A DNA stretch of 62,358 nt from Clostridia bacterium (GCA_017464305.1 JAFUDS010000018.1:1-62358), one strand, 5' to 3'; numbered from the stretch's first letter, positions 41,882 to 54,068 are shown. The notes: a model not told the origin generated them from the letters alone. Made by a program: numbers and translations.

Positions 41882-43051
41882 ATGCGGAAAAGCAGGATTT
41901 TCGGAATGATATTGATCGTAGCCCTTCTCCTGGGCACCCTGGCTCAGGCGGAAACAGCGGCCCTGACGGGGGATGAAATTCGAGGGCTGGCGGAGCAGGC
42001 TCGCGCCCTGGCGGAGAAATCCCCGGTGCTGAACGACCCCGCTGCGGAGGAGGCCGCTTCCGAGGATGGATTTGCCTTCCAGTTCGATTTCGGCGTCATC
42101 TATGGCGATCAGCCGACATGGCAGGCGGAAACGGGAATCAATGCCTTCCTGATCATGGACGAGGAAGCGGCCGGGCCCCGGGGGCTCGCCATTGACTGGG
42201 AAGTGAACCGGGTGATGGCTGCCATCCCTAGCGACAACCAGGAAATGAACGGCAGCTATGAGGAGGCCGTGCTCTATCTGGAAGGGGAGGCGGAGGGCCT
42301 GTTCCGCTATGGATTGGTGGAGCGGGATGGACAGCGAATCGCCGCCATGGAATATGGCGAGGTGGATGTGGCTCAGGGCATCAAGATCTCCCTGACCCTG
42401 CAGATCAGCGGGGATGGCGTCAGCGGGATTCGGGCGGAGGGCTTTCAGGAGACCTTCGACGCGGCCGCGCTGCGGGATTTATACGGGGAGTTGGAGGCGC
42501 TGACCCATCATTATGAATACGCCCGCGTGCCCCGGAGCCAGAATGGGCTGGAGCTGGCGCCCTTCTCGGAGGCGGATCTGGATTTCCCCAGCCTCAGCTT
42601 CCGGACGGCGGAGCCGGAGATCTTCGGCAGCAACGTGGATACCCTGATGATGGACAATGAGGATGGCACCTGGCTGCGCCGGGTGGATGGGGACGGCTTT
42701 GAGGCGGTGTTCTCCTGCGACAGCGAAGGAAAGAATGCCACGTTGAAGAGCTACGCCATTCTCTCCCCCGAACTGGAGGGCCCCCGGTGCGTGCGGCTGG
42801 GAGACCTGTTCCATGAGGACTTCACCCGTTTCCGTAGCGGAGAGGGGGACCTGGACGAGGCGGGCCTGGTGGAGGTGCTCTACGGCCAGGTTGGAAAAGC
42901 GCCCTACGGCGTCGCGGAATACGGAGATGGCACGGAAATGACCCTGCGCTATGTGACGGAAACCCTGGGCGGGCCGGATGTGGAGCTGATTCTTAGATAT
43001 CAGGATACTGTGCTGACAGAGATCATTTTGCACACCGTGGATGAGGAATAA
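41882..43051 (+). CDS. Secreted protein of unknown function
   Basis: The protein (389 aa) has a signal peptide (MRKSRIFGMILIVALLLGTLAQA|ET) and a globular acidic domain of mixed alpha/beta character without a family I recognise. Segments such as EVDVAQGIKISLTLQISG and ELEGPRCVRLGDLFHEDFTRFRSGEG are conserved-looking. The start at 41882 is set by AGGAAGG. It is 6 bp before the TPR protein gene, so both probably act together on the outside face or at the membrane. Confidence 0.75.
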   Translation: MRKSRIFGMILIVALLLGTLAQAETAALTGDEIRGLAEQARALAEKSPVLNDPAAEEAASEDGFAFQFDFGVIYGDQPTWQAETGINAFLIMDEEAAGPRGLAIDWEVNRVMAAIPSDNQEMNGSYEEAVLYLEGEAEGLFRYGLVERDGQRIAAMEYGEVDVAQGIKISLTLQISGDGVSGIRAEGFQETFDAAALRDLYGELEALTHHYEYARVPRSQNGLELAPFSEADLDFPSLSFRTAEPEIFGSNVDTLMMDNEDGTWLRRVDGDGFEAVFSCDSEGKNATLKSYAILSPELEGPRCVRLGDLFHEDFTRFRSGEGDLDEAGLVEVLYGQVGKAPYGVAEYGDGTEMTLRYVTETLGGPDVELILRYQDTVLTEIILHTVDEE

Positions 43052-43057
43052 GGAGAA

Positions 43058-44986
43058 ATGCGGATAGATCTGAACTGCCCTGCGGAGCTGGCAGGGGCGG
43101 AGCTGGACGAGGGAGCGAATGAGATTCGGCTGATTCTGCGAAACCTGACGGATCGGGACATCAATTCCTGCGAGGCTACCGCCCGGGTGCTGGACCGGGA
43201 GGGAAGGGAGCTGGGCCGGACGGTACATCGGGCCCGGGCGCTGAAGGGGAGAGCCCACAGCGCCTTTTCCATGACCCTGCCCATGCTGCTGCCGGAGGGG
43301 GCAGCCCGAACGGAAGCCACCATAGACAAGGTTTGGTTCGTGGATAACGAGGTCTGGCGGCGCAGCCCGGATCGGGAAATAGAATACGAGGAGAATGCCC
43401 TGCCGCCGGGAAACGATTTGAACGCCCTGAGATACGTGGCGGGGCAGGGGGCCGAGGGCTTTCCCAGCCAACAGGCAGCGGTCTGGGTCTGTGTGTGCGG
43501 CCGGGCTAACGGAAACGGAGAGGCCCTTTGTGCCCGATGCCGGCGGCAAAAGGATGCCATTTTTCAGCAATATAATCGCAACGCGGTGCTGCGCCAGGTG
43601 AACCAGCGGGAGCGGCAGCTGGATTTGCAAACCCGGGGCGCCCGGGAGGAGGCAGCTCAGCTGCAGCGAGTTCGGGAGGCGGAATATGATCAGCGGCGGG
43701 CCCGGCGGCGCCGAGCGAAGCGGATCGTAGCGGTTGGCTGTGTCATCGCGGTGCTGGCAGTGGCTGGGGTTTATGTTATTGCGCCGGGGATTCGCCTGTG
43801 GCAGGCGGACACCGCCCTGCGGGAGGAGCGCCTGGAGGAGGCCCACCAGATGCTGACTGAGCTGGGAAGCTTCCCGGGGGCGGAAAGCCGCCTGGCGGAG
43901 ACGGAGGCTCGCATGGACTGGCGGGATGGAGAAAAGGCTGCGGAGGCTTCCGATGCGTTTTCCCCGGAGGAGATGCGGGCGCTGGCAGCGCGCCTGCGGG
44001 CTACCGAGGGGGCAGAGGAGATCGCCCTGGCGGAGAAGGTAGAGCTTTCCCTGGGCCGGGCGCTGCTGCAGGCGGGAGACCTGGAGGGCGTGGAAACGCT
44101 GCTGCAGGGGCTGCCGGAGGAGCTGGCCGGCCGGGATGCTTTGGCGGCGGATTGCGCCTTTGCCCGAGGGCAGGAAGCCATGGCGGCCCGGGAATATGAA
44201 AAGGCCAGAGAAATCTTTCTGGCCTTAGGGGATTATCCTGGCGCGGCGGAACTGGCAACGGAAGCCCTGTACGCCCCAGCCCTGGGGCTTATGGAGGCAG
44301 GAGAGTATGACCAGGCGATTGATATTTTTCAGCAGATTTCTGGCTATCAGGACAGTGAAGCGCTGATCTCCCAGTGCTGGTATCTCAAGGGATACACCCT
44401 GGAAACCCAGGGGGAGGCGGAGGAGGCCCGGTTGGCCTATCTGGCGGCTGGGGATTTTGAGGACGCGGCGGAGCGGGCCCTGGCCATTCGCTGGCCCCAG
44501 GCGGAGGCCCTCCTGGCGGCCCAGGATTATGAAGGCGCCCTGCCGCTCTATCGGGAGCTGGATGGTCAGGGGGACGCCCGGGCGAAATGGATCCAATGCG
44601 CGACAGCACTGGCTAGGGCGGATTATCGAAAGCGGGATTACGCGGCGGCGGCAGCCTGGCTGGAGGATTTGCCGGAGGATACGAAGGATACCACCCAGAT
44701 TCGTACTCGGGCCCTGTACCTGGGGGCGAAGGCGGCGGCCAATCGAGGAGAGCTGGAGACCGCCATCGAGATGATCGAGCGGGTGATTACCTACAGCGAT
44801 TCCGCCCGGAATGCCCGAAACTGGCGGCTGACCCTGGCCCGGCAGCAAATGGACGCGGAGGATTACGACGGGGCCAGAGAGATCCTGGCGCCCATCGCGG
44901 AAAACTATAATGCTCAGCGGCTGATGCGGGAGATTGAGGAAAAGACAGCGGTGCAGGAATCCGCGGAGGAAGCGGAGCAGGAATGA
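43058..44986 (+). CDS. Membrane protein with zinc ribbon and TPR repeats
   Basis: The protein (642 aa) has an N-terminal beta-rich domain (about residues 1-135), a zinc-ribbon-like cysteine set (CVCGRANGNGEALCARC, about 149-165), a charged helical linker, one membrane helix (about 227-247) and then a long array of TPR-like helical hairpins (from about residue 255; motif pattern ALGLMEAGEYDQAIDIFQQI). The N-terminus would be inside and the TPR part outside. It likely scaffolds a complex with the secreted protein encoded upstream. No exact homologue recognised. Confidence 0.75.
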   Translation: MRIDLNCPAELAGAELDEGANEIRLILRNLTDRDINSCEATARVLDREGRELGRTVHRARALKGRAHSAFSMTLPMLLPEGAARTEATIDKVWFVDNEVWRRSPDREIEYEENALPPGNDLNALRYVAGQGAEGFPSQQAAVWVCVCGRANGNGEALCARCRRQKDAIFQQYNRNAVLRQVNQRERQLDLQTRGAREEAAQLQRVREAEYDQRRARRRRAKRIVAVGCVIAVLAVAGVYVIAPGIRLWQADTALREERLEEAHQMLTELGSFPGAESRLAETEARMDWRDGEKAAEASDAFSPEEMRALAARLRATEGAEEIALAEKVELSLGRALLQAGDLEGVETLLQGLPEELAGRDALAADCAFARGQEAMAAREYEKAREIFLALGDYPGAAELATEALYAPALGLMEAGEYDQAIDIFQQISGYQDSEALISQCWYLKGYTLETQGEAEEARLAYLAAGDFEDAAERALAIRWPQAEALLAAQDYEGALPLYRELDGQGDARAKWIQCATALARADYRKRDYAAAAAWLEDLPEDTKDTTQIRTRALYLGAKAAANRGELETAIEMIERVITYSDSARNARNWRLTLARQQMDAEDYDGAREILAPIAENYNAQRLMREIEEKTAVQESAEEAEQE

Positions 44987-45008
44987 GCCGAAGGAAATGA
45001 TGATGAAA

Positions 45009-45031
45009 GCTCCCCCGGGTCGCGGGGGAGC
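45009..45031. terminator. GC hairpin after the TPR gene
   Basis: GCTCCCCCG / CGGGGGAGC stem with a 5-base loop; the T-tract is missing on the plus strand and weak on the minus strand. Confidence 0.4.
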
Positions 45032-45075
45032 GAGAAAACGTTTGTAAAATCAACAAAGTAAGCAAAATGCTTTTA

Positions 45076-45103
45076 CGCTGATATGAATAAATCAGCGTTT
45101 CCC
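45076..45103. repeat. Hairpin motif shared with the MATE leader
   Basis: CGCTGAT-N8-ATCAGCG followed by TTTCCC; related to the element at 10756-10784. It lies 36 bases before the acyltransferase start. Confidence 0.45.
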
Positions 45104-45138
45104 GAAAACCAAAAAATGTAGAGGGGAGGGAGCGGACC

Positions 45139-46389
45139 GTGACAGGGAAAAGGCAGTGGATTCCAGAGTTGGATGGCCTGCGAGTGCTGATGATCTTCCT
45201 GGTCAGCTGGTATCACATCTGGCAACAGAGCTGGCTGACGCCGGTGATCGGTGGGACCTCCCTGGACCCCCTGCTGCGCAGCGGATACCTATGGGTGGAT
45301 GGCACAGTGCTGATGAGCGCCTTCCTGCTGTATCGGCCCTATGCCGCGGCCCGGCTTCGGCAGGCTCCCTTGCCGGAGATTCGCGCCTTTTATCATCGGC
45401 GGGCCCGGAGAATTCTCCCCGGGTATTACACCATTTTGGCCCTGACCTTCTTTGGCATCTGTCTGCCCTATGGCCTGTACAGCTCCCCGCAATTTATGGT
45501 GAAGGATCTGGCGACGCACCTGACCTTTCTTTTCCCCTTCTTTGGGGACACCTATCTGAGCACGCCCCTGGGGGCGGCCTGCTGGACGCTGGCCATCGAG
45601 GTACAGGCCTATGTGCTGTTCCCCTGGGTGGCGCGGGCTTCCCTGAAGCATCCAGGGCGAGTTTTTGGCGGCATGGTGGCGCTATGCCTGGGCTTCCGGG
45701 CCTGGTGCCTATGGAGCCTGACCGATTTCAACCTGGTCGTGAATCAGCTGATCAACTTCCTGGATCTGTACGCCCTGGGATGCGGATTGGCCTGGACCTA
45801 TGAAAGGCTGCAGGCCCGGGAGCAGGAAAGGGGCAGCCTGTTCCGGGGTTCCGGATGGGTGGCGACGGCGGTCTTCCTGCTGGCCTGCGGGGGCATGTGC
45901 CGGATGATCCAGATCCAGGCGGCCTCCAGCGTTTACACGGTGGGGTACGGCCTGGGCGGATGGATCAGCCGGGGGCTGCGCATGGCGGTTCCTTCCAGCA
46001 ATTATCCTGTGATCCAGCGGAACCAAATGATCTATCGGCCGGCTTATGGGCTGCTCTTTGGCGCCATGATGCTCTCCGCACCCTTTAGCCTGAAGCCGCT
46101 GCGGAAGCTGCTGGGGAACCGGGTGACCCATTTTCTGGCGGGGGTCAGCATGAATTATTATCTGGTCCACCAGACCGTGATCGTGCATATGCGCCGGATC
46201 GGCTTCCCGAATAGCGAATATGAGTATCCCAACCAGGCGGGGGATCGGCCCTGGCAGCTGCAATATACCCTCTGGGCCTTTGGCCTGAGCCTGGCAGCCG
46301 CCATCGCAATCACTTATCTGGCGGAAAAGCCGATCCAGCGATGGCTGGACCGACGGGCAGCAAAAAACCTCCCTTTGCAGGGAGGTTAA
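45139..46389 (+). CDS. Membrane acyltransferase (acyltransferase 3 family)
   Basis: The protein (416 aa) has about ten helices and the acyltransferase-3 features: LDGLRVLMIFLVSWYHIW with the catalytic histidine, the RRARRILPGYYTILAL motif and the AEKPIQRWL end. Such enzymes transfer acetyl or other acyl groups to cell-surface polysaccharides or peptidoglycan. It uses a GTG start after GAGGGGAGGGAG. No SGNH domain is fused. Next genes are an AraC regulator and a glycosyltransferase, consistent with surface-sugar modification. Confidence 0.88.
   Translation: MTGKRQWIPELDGLRVLMIFLVSWYHIWQQSWLTPVIGGTSLDPLLRSGYLWVDGTVLMSAFLLYRPYAAARLRQAPLPEIRAFYHRRARRILPGYYTILALTFFGICLPYGLYSSPQFMVKDLATHLTFLFPFFGDTYLSTPLGAACWTLAIEVQAYVLFPWVARASLKHPGRVFGGMVALCLGFRAWCLWSLTDFNLVVNQLINFLDLYALGCGLAWTYERLQAREQERGSLFRGSGWVATAVFLLACGGMCRMIQIQAASSVYTVGYGLGGWISRGLRMAVPSSNYPVIQRNQMIYRPAYGLLFGAMMLSAPFSLKPLRKLLGNRVTHFLAGVSMNYYLVHQTVIVHMRRIGFPNSEYEYPNQAGDRPWQLQYTLWAFGLSLAAAIAITYLAEKPIQRWLDRRAAKNLPLQGG
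46360..46387 (-). terminator. Terminator of the AraC gene, inside the acyltransferase end
   Basis: AACCTCCC / GGGAGGTT stem followed on the minus strand by TTTTTT. It overlaps the last codons of the convergent acyltransferase gene. Confidence 0.7.
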
Positions 46390-46405
46390 GGGATCAAAAG
46401 ATTGC

Positions 46406-47314
46406 TTATTTCTTTTCCTTCCGGGCGGAGCCACGGATGGTGGCATTGGGGGCGGAGGCCTGCTTCATGAAGGCGCTGGGGCTGATGCCCACAATGTTCT
46501 TAAACTGCTTGGAAAAATGGTAGGGATCCTGCATGCCGACCTCGATCCCCGCCTGGCGGACGGAATAGTTCTGATCCCGCAGCAGCTCCTTGGCCCGCTC
46601 CATCTTGCAATGGAGCACATAGCTCAGGGGCGGCATGCCCACCTCGGCGACAAAGCGCTTGCGGAAGGTTTCCATGGGCATGCGGGAGATGGCCGCCATC
46701 TCCGCCAGAGAGAAATTATCGCGATACTGATTGGCGCGCAGGGTATCCACCACCTTGGCGATTTCGTGGCTCAGCATGGCATCCATGGCCACGGGCTGGC
46801 CCCAATGGCTGGCGATCATGCCATAGAGCAGATGCTGGAGCTGATAGGTGGCGTCCGAGCTGCCGGAATGGCGAACGATGACCTGCACGATCTGGGCGGC
46901 AAGGTACAGCTGGCTGGGCAGCGCGCCCTGGCGCAGGGGCATATGGAGCAGCGCCCCCATCTTCCGGACCACCAGAGGGCTCAGGGGGCCCTCCAGGGCG
47001 ATCCAGAGGCAACGGGCATGCCCGGCCGTTTCCACCTCGCAGGGGCGATTCCCCCCGGGGAGGAAGCAAGTAGAACCAGTTTTCAGGGCCAGTTCGTGCT
47101 GATCCCACCGGAGCAGCACATCGCCGGCCTCCACCGCCAGCCAGACCCATTGCTCGTGTTCCCGAAGGGGATAAACCCCTTTTTCCAGCACAAAGCTGCC
47201 GGCGGCGTGAATCCAGGCGCCGCTGGCCAGGGTAAGACTCCCCGGCTTGTGGAAGCCCTCCACCGCCAGGGAAGCCAGTTCGTCGGGGATGTTTTGCAGT
47301 AAGTAGGCGTCCAT
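46406..47314 (-). CDS. AraC family transcriptional regulator
   Basis: The protein (302 aa) has an N-terminal cupin-like sensing domain (about residues 1-160) and a C-terminal pair of helix-turn-helix motifs (SLAEMAAISRMPMETFRKRF, then SVRQAGIEVGMQDPYHFSKQF), the AraC/XylS signature. It probably senses a small molecule, often a sugar. The start at 47314 is set by GGAGGGAACGCC. It is divergent from the glycosyltransferase gene, which it may control. Confidence 0.9.
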   Translation of the reverse strand: MDAYLLQNIPDELASLAVEGFHKPGSLTLASGAWIHAAGSFVLEKGVYPLREHEQWVWLAVEAGDVLLRWDQHELALKTGSTCFLPGGNRPCEVETAGHARCLWIALEGPLSPLVVRKMGALLHMPLRQGALPSQLYLAAQIVQVIVRHSGSSDATYQLQHLLYGMIASHWGQPVAMDAMLSHEIAKVVDTLRANQYRDNFSLAEMAAISRMPMETFRKRFVAEVGMPPLSYVLHCKMERAKELLRDQNYSVRQAGIEVGMQDPYHFSKQFKNIVGISPSAFMKQASAPNATIRGSARKEKK

Positions 47315-47429
47315 GGCGTTCCCTCCGTTCCTTTTGACCATTTTAGACAAATCCAATGGTAGTATAATCTGATTTGTCAAGAATGTCAATGGTTTTGGAC
47401 AAAAAAATAGTCAGGAGATTTTCAAAAAA

Positions 47430-48914
47430 ATGAGCAGAATCGGCAGACTGAGGACCTACGCGGAGACCCATGGCTGGGGATATACCCTGCGCCGGCTGGG
47501 GGAGAAGGCGGGGCAGGAGATTTTCGGAACCTGGGACCGGCAGTGGCGCCGGGAACGGGTGACGGAGGAGGAGCTGCAGCGCCAGCGGGAAAACCCGCCC
47601 GCTGCCGGGCTCCTCAGCGTGGTGATTCCCGTATATAATACGAAGGAGATTTATTTGCGGGAGCTGCTATCCAGCCTGCGGGCCCAAAGCTACGAAAACT
47701 GGGAGGCCATTCTGTACGACGGGGGCAGCGACCGGCCGGAGACCATCGGGCTGCTGGACCGGGCGGCGGGGGAGGAGCCCCGATTCCGGGTGGTTCATGG
47801 GAAAGAAAATTTGGGCATCGCCGGGAACACCAACGCCGCCATCGCCATGGCCCGGGGGGAATACATCGCCCTGTGCGATCATGACGACGTGCTGACGCCG
47901 GACGCCCTGTGGCGGATGGGGGAGGCCATCGCCCGGGAGCATCCGGATCTGCTGTACTCAGATGAGGACATGATGACGGAAAATGGCCGGCGGCATATGG
48001 ATCCTCACCGGAAGCCGGAATTCCAGCCGGAAACCCTGGCGGCGGATAATTACCTGAGCCATTTGGGGGTCATCCGCGCGGAAACCCTGCGGCAGGTGGG
48101 CGGTTTCCGGGAAGGATATGACGGCAGCCAGGATCATGAGCTGTATCTGCGCATTGCGGCCCATACGGATCGCATTGCCCATGTGCCCTACATTCTATAT
48201 AGCTGGCGGAAGCTGAGTACCTCCCTGAGCCGGCAGCATCTGGATCAATGCCTGTGGGCGGGATGCCGGGCCAATGAGGATCTCTCCCCCCTCCCAGTGG
48301 TGGCCATCCCGGTGGATCAAAAGATTCGGCTCTGGTATGATTTCCCCCGGGGAAAAAAGGTGGAGGCGATTATCTTCTGCAGCGATGAGGGGGGCTGTCG
48401 GGCCGCCTGGGAGGATTTGAACGCCCAGGCTCCCTGGCCCAATTTGCAGGCCACCCTGGCGGTGACGGATCTGGAAGGACTATATGATACCCTGAACCAG
48501 GCGGCGGCGGAAAGCGAAGCTGATTATCTGCTTTTCCTGGATGCGGCGGGCATGGTGGAAACCCGGCATTTTTTCCGGGAGTTGCTCATGTACGCCCAGA
48601 AGGATGGAGTGGCCGGAGTGACGCCGGTGTTGGTGGACGGTAAGAACCGAATCTCCTTCGGCGGATGGGTGAATGGCCGGAACGACCAGATGGGGCTGAA
48701 AAATGGAGCAGGAGGGCCCCGGGATCGGATGAATAAGGTGCATAACGTGGAGGGCTGCTGCCCTTGCTGCATGATGGTTCGCCGGGATCAATTTGTGCCC
48801 TTCGGCACCCGGGACGAAAGCAAGCGATATGTCTATACGCCCCATGCGGTCTTTCTCTGCGAAGACATGGCGGTGATTCAAAGATCCCCTTTTGATGACG
48901 ATGGACGCGAATGA
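47430..48914 (+). CDS. Family 2 glycosyltransferase
   Basis: The protein (494 aa) has a GT-A domain from about residue 62 (LLSVVIPVYNTKEIYLRELL), with the metal-binding acidic motif CDHDD (about residues 150-154) and the acceptor-region acidic loop GSQDHELYLR. About 200 residues follow that look like a second, degenerate GT-A domain without a DxD motif (EADYLLFLDAAGMVETRHFF). It probably adds sugars to surface polymers. The spacing of AGGAGA to ATG (10 bases) is slightly long. No membrane helix. Confidence 0.85.
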   Translation: MSRIGRLRTYAETHGWGYTLRRLGEKAGQEIFGTWDRQWRRERVTEEELQRQRENPPAAGLLSVVIPVYNTKEIYLRELLSSLRAQSYENWEAILYDGGSDRPETIGLLDRAAGEEPRFRVVHGKENLGIAGNTNAAIAMARGEYIALCDHDDVLTPDALWRMGEAIAREHPDLLYSDEDMMTENGRRHMDPHRKPEFQPETLAADNYLSHLGVIRAETLRQVGGFREGYDGSQDHELYLRIAAHTDRIAHVPYILYSWRKLSTSLSRQHLDQCLWAGCRANEDLSPLPVVAIPVDQKIRLWYDFPRGKKVEAIIFCSDEGGCRAAWEDLNAQAPWPNLQATLAVTDLEGLYDTLNQAAAESEADYLLFLDAAGMVETRHFFRELLMYAQKDGVAGVTPVLVDGKNRISFGGWVNGRNDQMGLKNGAGGPRDRMNKVHNVEGCCPCCMMVRRDQFVPFGTRDESKRYVYTPHAVFLCEDMAVIQRSPFDDDGRE

Positions 48915-49014
48915 GTGTTGCTTTATAACGCATCTGCTCTTTCGATTTGCAAGGGAGCTTTCATATAATAAATTTCCCGGCCGAAAGGCCGGGGATAAAG
49001 AGAACGAAACAGCG

Positions 49015-49050
49015 AAACGCCCTCCCCGGCAGGGGAGGGCGAGCGTTTTT
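49015..49050. terminator. Hairpin between convergent genes
   Basis: GCCCTCCCC-GGCA-GGGGAGGGC, 9-bp perfect stem; GAGCGTTTTT follows on the plus strand and a T-containing run on the minus strand. Confidence 0.6.
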
Positions 49051-49055
49051 GGGGA

Positions 49056-51416
49056 TTACTTATGCCCGTTGGGGGCGTTGTCGATGGCATACTGGATGGC
49101 TTCCGTGTGCAGGCTATCCACCTTCTTGCTGCCGTGGGTCCAGCTGTTGGTGAAGTGCAGACAAACCTGACCCTTCATGTCGTTGGTGGCGATGGTGTCA
49201 CCTTCGGGATAGTTATGCGGGATGCCATACAGGGAGCAGGCGAAGGTCCGATTCCCAATGGTGACCAGGGAGGGCCGACGCTGGTACAGGTTCTTGTTGG
49301 CGATCTCCTGGGCGGTGGTGACGCCATAGGCCTTGCACAGCCGGGCGGTGTCCGCCGCCGTCAGAGGCTCGCAGTCCACGTGGTAGCCGCCGCTCCAGCG
49401 GTGGGCCCACCAGACGATGCCGGTCTTTACGTCATAAACCTTATAGTTGGCGCCCTTGGCCCACATCTCGTTGATGCCGCCGGTCCACCAGTCGATCTTT
49501 TCCGCGGGATAGATGGTCATGGTCAGATTGCTGGAATCCGCCGCGCCCACGGGCACGGTGCCATAAAGGGCGTGCTGGGTCGCCGCGCCGGCGATGCCAT
49601 CCACGCTGAGCCCAGCGGCTCGCTGGAAAGCCCGAACCGCCTTTTCCACGGCGGAGGTGTATTTGCTGGTAACGGTGCCGGTGAAATATCCCCGATCCTT
49701 CAGGGCCTGCACCAGCTCCGTAACAGCGGTGCCAGTGGAGCCCAGCTTCAGGGTCGTGTAGGTCGCCTCCGTCTGGGAGGTGGTGGCGGTCACTACGGCG
49801 CCGGTGGGCGCTTCCGTGGGTTCCGGCGTGGGGGTGGAGGATCCATCGGCGTTGACGATGGTCACATAGCTGCCATGCACGTAGCCATAGCCCAGGTTCG
49901 AGGTATAAACCCGATACCAGGTGACGCCGTTGACTGTGGTAGGCTCCCCATAGTAAGCCAGCACGGTTCCCTTCGTGGAGATGCGTCCCAGGAGGGAGGT
50001 GTAGCCCGCCTTGATCCGCAGATTGACGTCGGAGGAGGTGGTTTTTACATATCCAGTAGCGTTGCTGTCCGCGACGGCTGCCGGGGCCTGGGTGACGTTG
50101 GCATCCGCCGGGGAATCGCTGCTGGTGTTATCGCTGGTGTTCTCGGTAGTGGAGGTGACCTTCACCACATCGCTGCGCAGATAGCCGCGATTGCCGTCCG
50201 CATCCACATAATACCAGGTGTAGCCGCTCTTTTGTACTGGTGCCAGTAGATAGGGCAGCGTTACATTCTTGGCGATTTGCTTAATGGTGGTTCCCGCCGG
50301 GGTGGCCCGCAGGTTGCATCCGCTCTTGGTGGTGGTCACATAGCCCAGAATGCTGGTTGTGACCGGAGCGGTCGTGGTGGTGGGTTCAGCGGTGATGATG
50401 GGGGCCGCCGTGGGGGTGGGGGTAGCGGAGATGGAAACGGAAGAGGAGCTTACCAGCTTCACGCAGTCATTCCGCACATAATAGGTCCGGCCATCCTTTT
50501 CCACGGGATACCAGGTGTATCCAGCGGCGTTGGTGGCGGCCCCTGCCAGGGGTAGCACGGAGCCCATGCCCTCCCAGTCGTTCTCCCGGTTATAGGTTCC
50601 GTTGGGAGAGGTCCGCAGATGAGCGGAGGTCAGAATCAGCTGCACCGCGTTGTAACCCGTGGTGCTGGGCGGCGCGGCCGTGGGGGTGGGGGTGGCGGTG
50701 GGACTGATGGTCACCGCGGCGGCAGCGTTGCCGGAAAGGATCCGGACAAACTCGCTGTTTACGTAGCCCTTCAGCCCCGCGTAGCTGACGCCGTACCAGT
50801 AATCATCGCCAATGCCGTCAGGCACGGAGGTAATGTTGACCACCGTTCCCCGGTCCAGCTTCATCATGCTGCGATATTTTTTGCCAGGCCCCTCCCGGAA
50901 ATTGGTGCCGCCGCTGGAGATGGAACCGGTGGTTCCAGTCACGGTGGTGGAGGTAGAGCTGGAAGAGGCGGAATCGGAGGTAGTGGTTGTGGTGGCGACA
51001 GTGGTGGTCGTGGTGGCGCCCGTGTTATTGGACACGGTGGCCGTAACCGCCTTTCCCGCCAGATAATCAGCCGTTTCCTGTTCCGTCAGGGGGCGGAAAT
51101 ATTGATCCGTAATATAGCCCCAATAGGTCCGGGCGGTGGAAGGATCCGTGGCCTCCGGATGGGGGGCGATGACCCGATACCAGTGGTTGCCGCCGGCGTT
51201 GGTTTCGCTGTGAATTTCACAGACCCAGCCTACGGGCAGCACAAACCAGTAGGCAGAATTGGTGGAAGCCTCCCGGCGGAGGCGAACGCTCCCGTTAATC
51301 ACCATCCCGTAGCTTTCCGCCTTGGCGGAGGACAAAAAGACCCCGCTGGGAATCAGAGAGACCCCCAGGCACAGGGCCAGGAACAGCGATAAAACTCGGC
51401 TGCGCTTTCTCGTCAT
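49056..51416 (-). CDS. Secreted SH3-repeat cell-wall protein
   Basis: The protein (786 aa) has a signal peptide (about 33 residues, SSAKA|ES), five to six bacterial SH3-like modules (e.g. GSVRLRREASTNSAYWF, TNFREGPGKKYRSMM, LRTSPNGTYNREN, CNLRATPAG, VNLRIKAGYTSLLGR) separated by Thr/Ser/Pro linkers, a peptidoglycan-binding domain (LKLGSTGTAVTELVQALKDR) and a conserved C-terminal domain with CLHFTNSWTHGSKKVD. The last domain is common in Clostridia; its His/Cys motif suggests an enzyme or wall-binding role, but I do not know its function. It is a typical envelope or spore-coat-like architecture. Confidence 0.82.
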   Translation of the reverse strand: MTRKRSRVLSLFLALCLGVSLIPSGVFLSSAKAESYGMVINGSVRLRREASTNSAYWFVLPVGWVCEIHSETNAGGNHWYRVIAPHPEATDPSTARTYWGYITDQYFRPLTEQETADYLAGKAVTATVSNNTGATTTTTVATTTTTSDSASSSSTSTTVTGTTGSISSGGTNFREGPGKKYRSMMKLDRGTVVNITSVPDGIGDDYWYGVSYAGLKGYVNSEFVRILSGNAAAAVTISPTATPTPTAAPPSTTGYNAVQLILTSAHLRTSPNGTYNRENDWEGMGSVLPLAGAATNAAGYTWYPVEKDGRTYYVRNDCVKLVSSSSVSISATPTPTAAPIITAEPTTTTAPVTTSILGYVTTTKSGCNLRATPAGTTIKQIAKNVTLPYLLAPVQKSGYTWYYVDADGNRGYLRSDVVKVTSTTENTSDNTSSDSPADANVTQAPAAVADSNATGYVKTTSSDVNLRIKAGYTSLLGRISTKGTVLAYYGEPTTVNGVTWYRVYTSNLGYGYVHGSYVTIVNADGSSTPTPEPTEAPTGAVVTATTSQTEATYTTLKLGSTGTAVTELVQALKDRGYFTGTVTSKYTSAVEKAVRAFQRAAGLSVDGIAGAATQHALYGTVPVGAADSSNLTMTIYPAEKIDWWTGGINEMWAKGANYKVYDVKTGIVWWAHRWSGGYHVDCEPLTAADTARLCKAYGVTTAQEIANKNLYQRRPSLVTIGNRTFACSLYGIPHNYPEGDTIATNDMKGQVCLHFTNSWTHGSKKVDSLHTEAIQYAIDNAPNGHK

Positions 51417-51528
51417 CGTGAATCACCTCGATAAAATAGCATTTCACAGACTCATTTTATTTCAAAATTATTACGATGTCAAGATTTCTTTTTAAGAAAT
51501 TATGTCGAAATTATGCAAAAGTTCAATC

Positions 51529-51557
51529 TTTACACCACCCCTGTTTTTTGCTATACT
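51529..51557 (+). promoter_or_regulatory. Promoter of leuS
   Basis: TTTACA at 51529-51534, 17-bp spacer, TATACT at 51552-51557, 36 bp before the start codon. The leader is too short for a T-box. Confidence 0.65.
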
Positions 51558-51592
51558 TCTTTCTGTTTCAAGGAACAGGAGGTTTTTTTGTC

Positions 51593-54010
<2,418 letters not shown>

Positions 54011-54029
54011 AGTCCATAAAATGTAAGAC

Positions 54030-54068
54030 GCCCCTGAAGCGAAAAGGATCTCGCTTCAGGGGCATTTT
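54030..54068 (+). terminator. Terminator of leuS
   Basis: GCCCCTGAAGCGA / TCGCTTCAGGGGC, 13-bp perfect stem, then ATTTTGC. Confidence 0.85.

Noticed and set aside
51416-51592. T-box leader before leuS
   Set aside because: The interval is only 176 bp, the promoter leaves about 36 bp of leader, and no T-box sequence is present.
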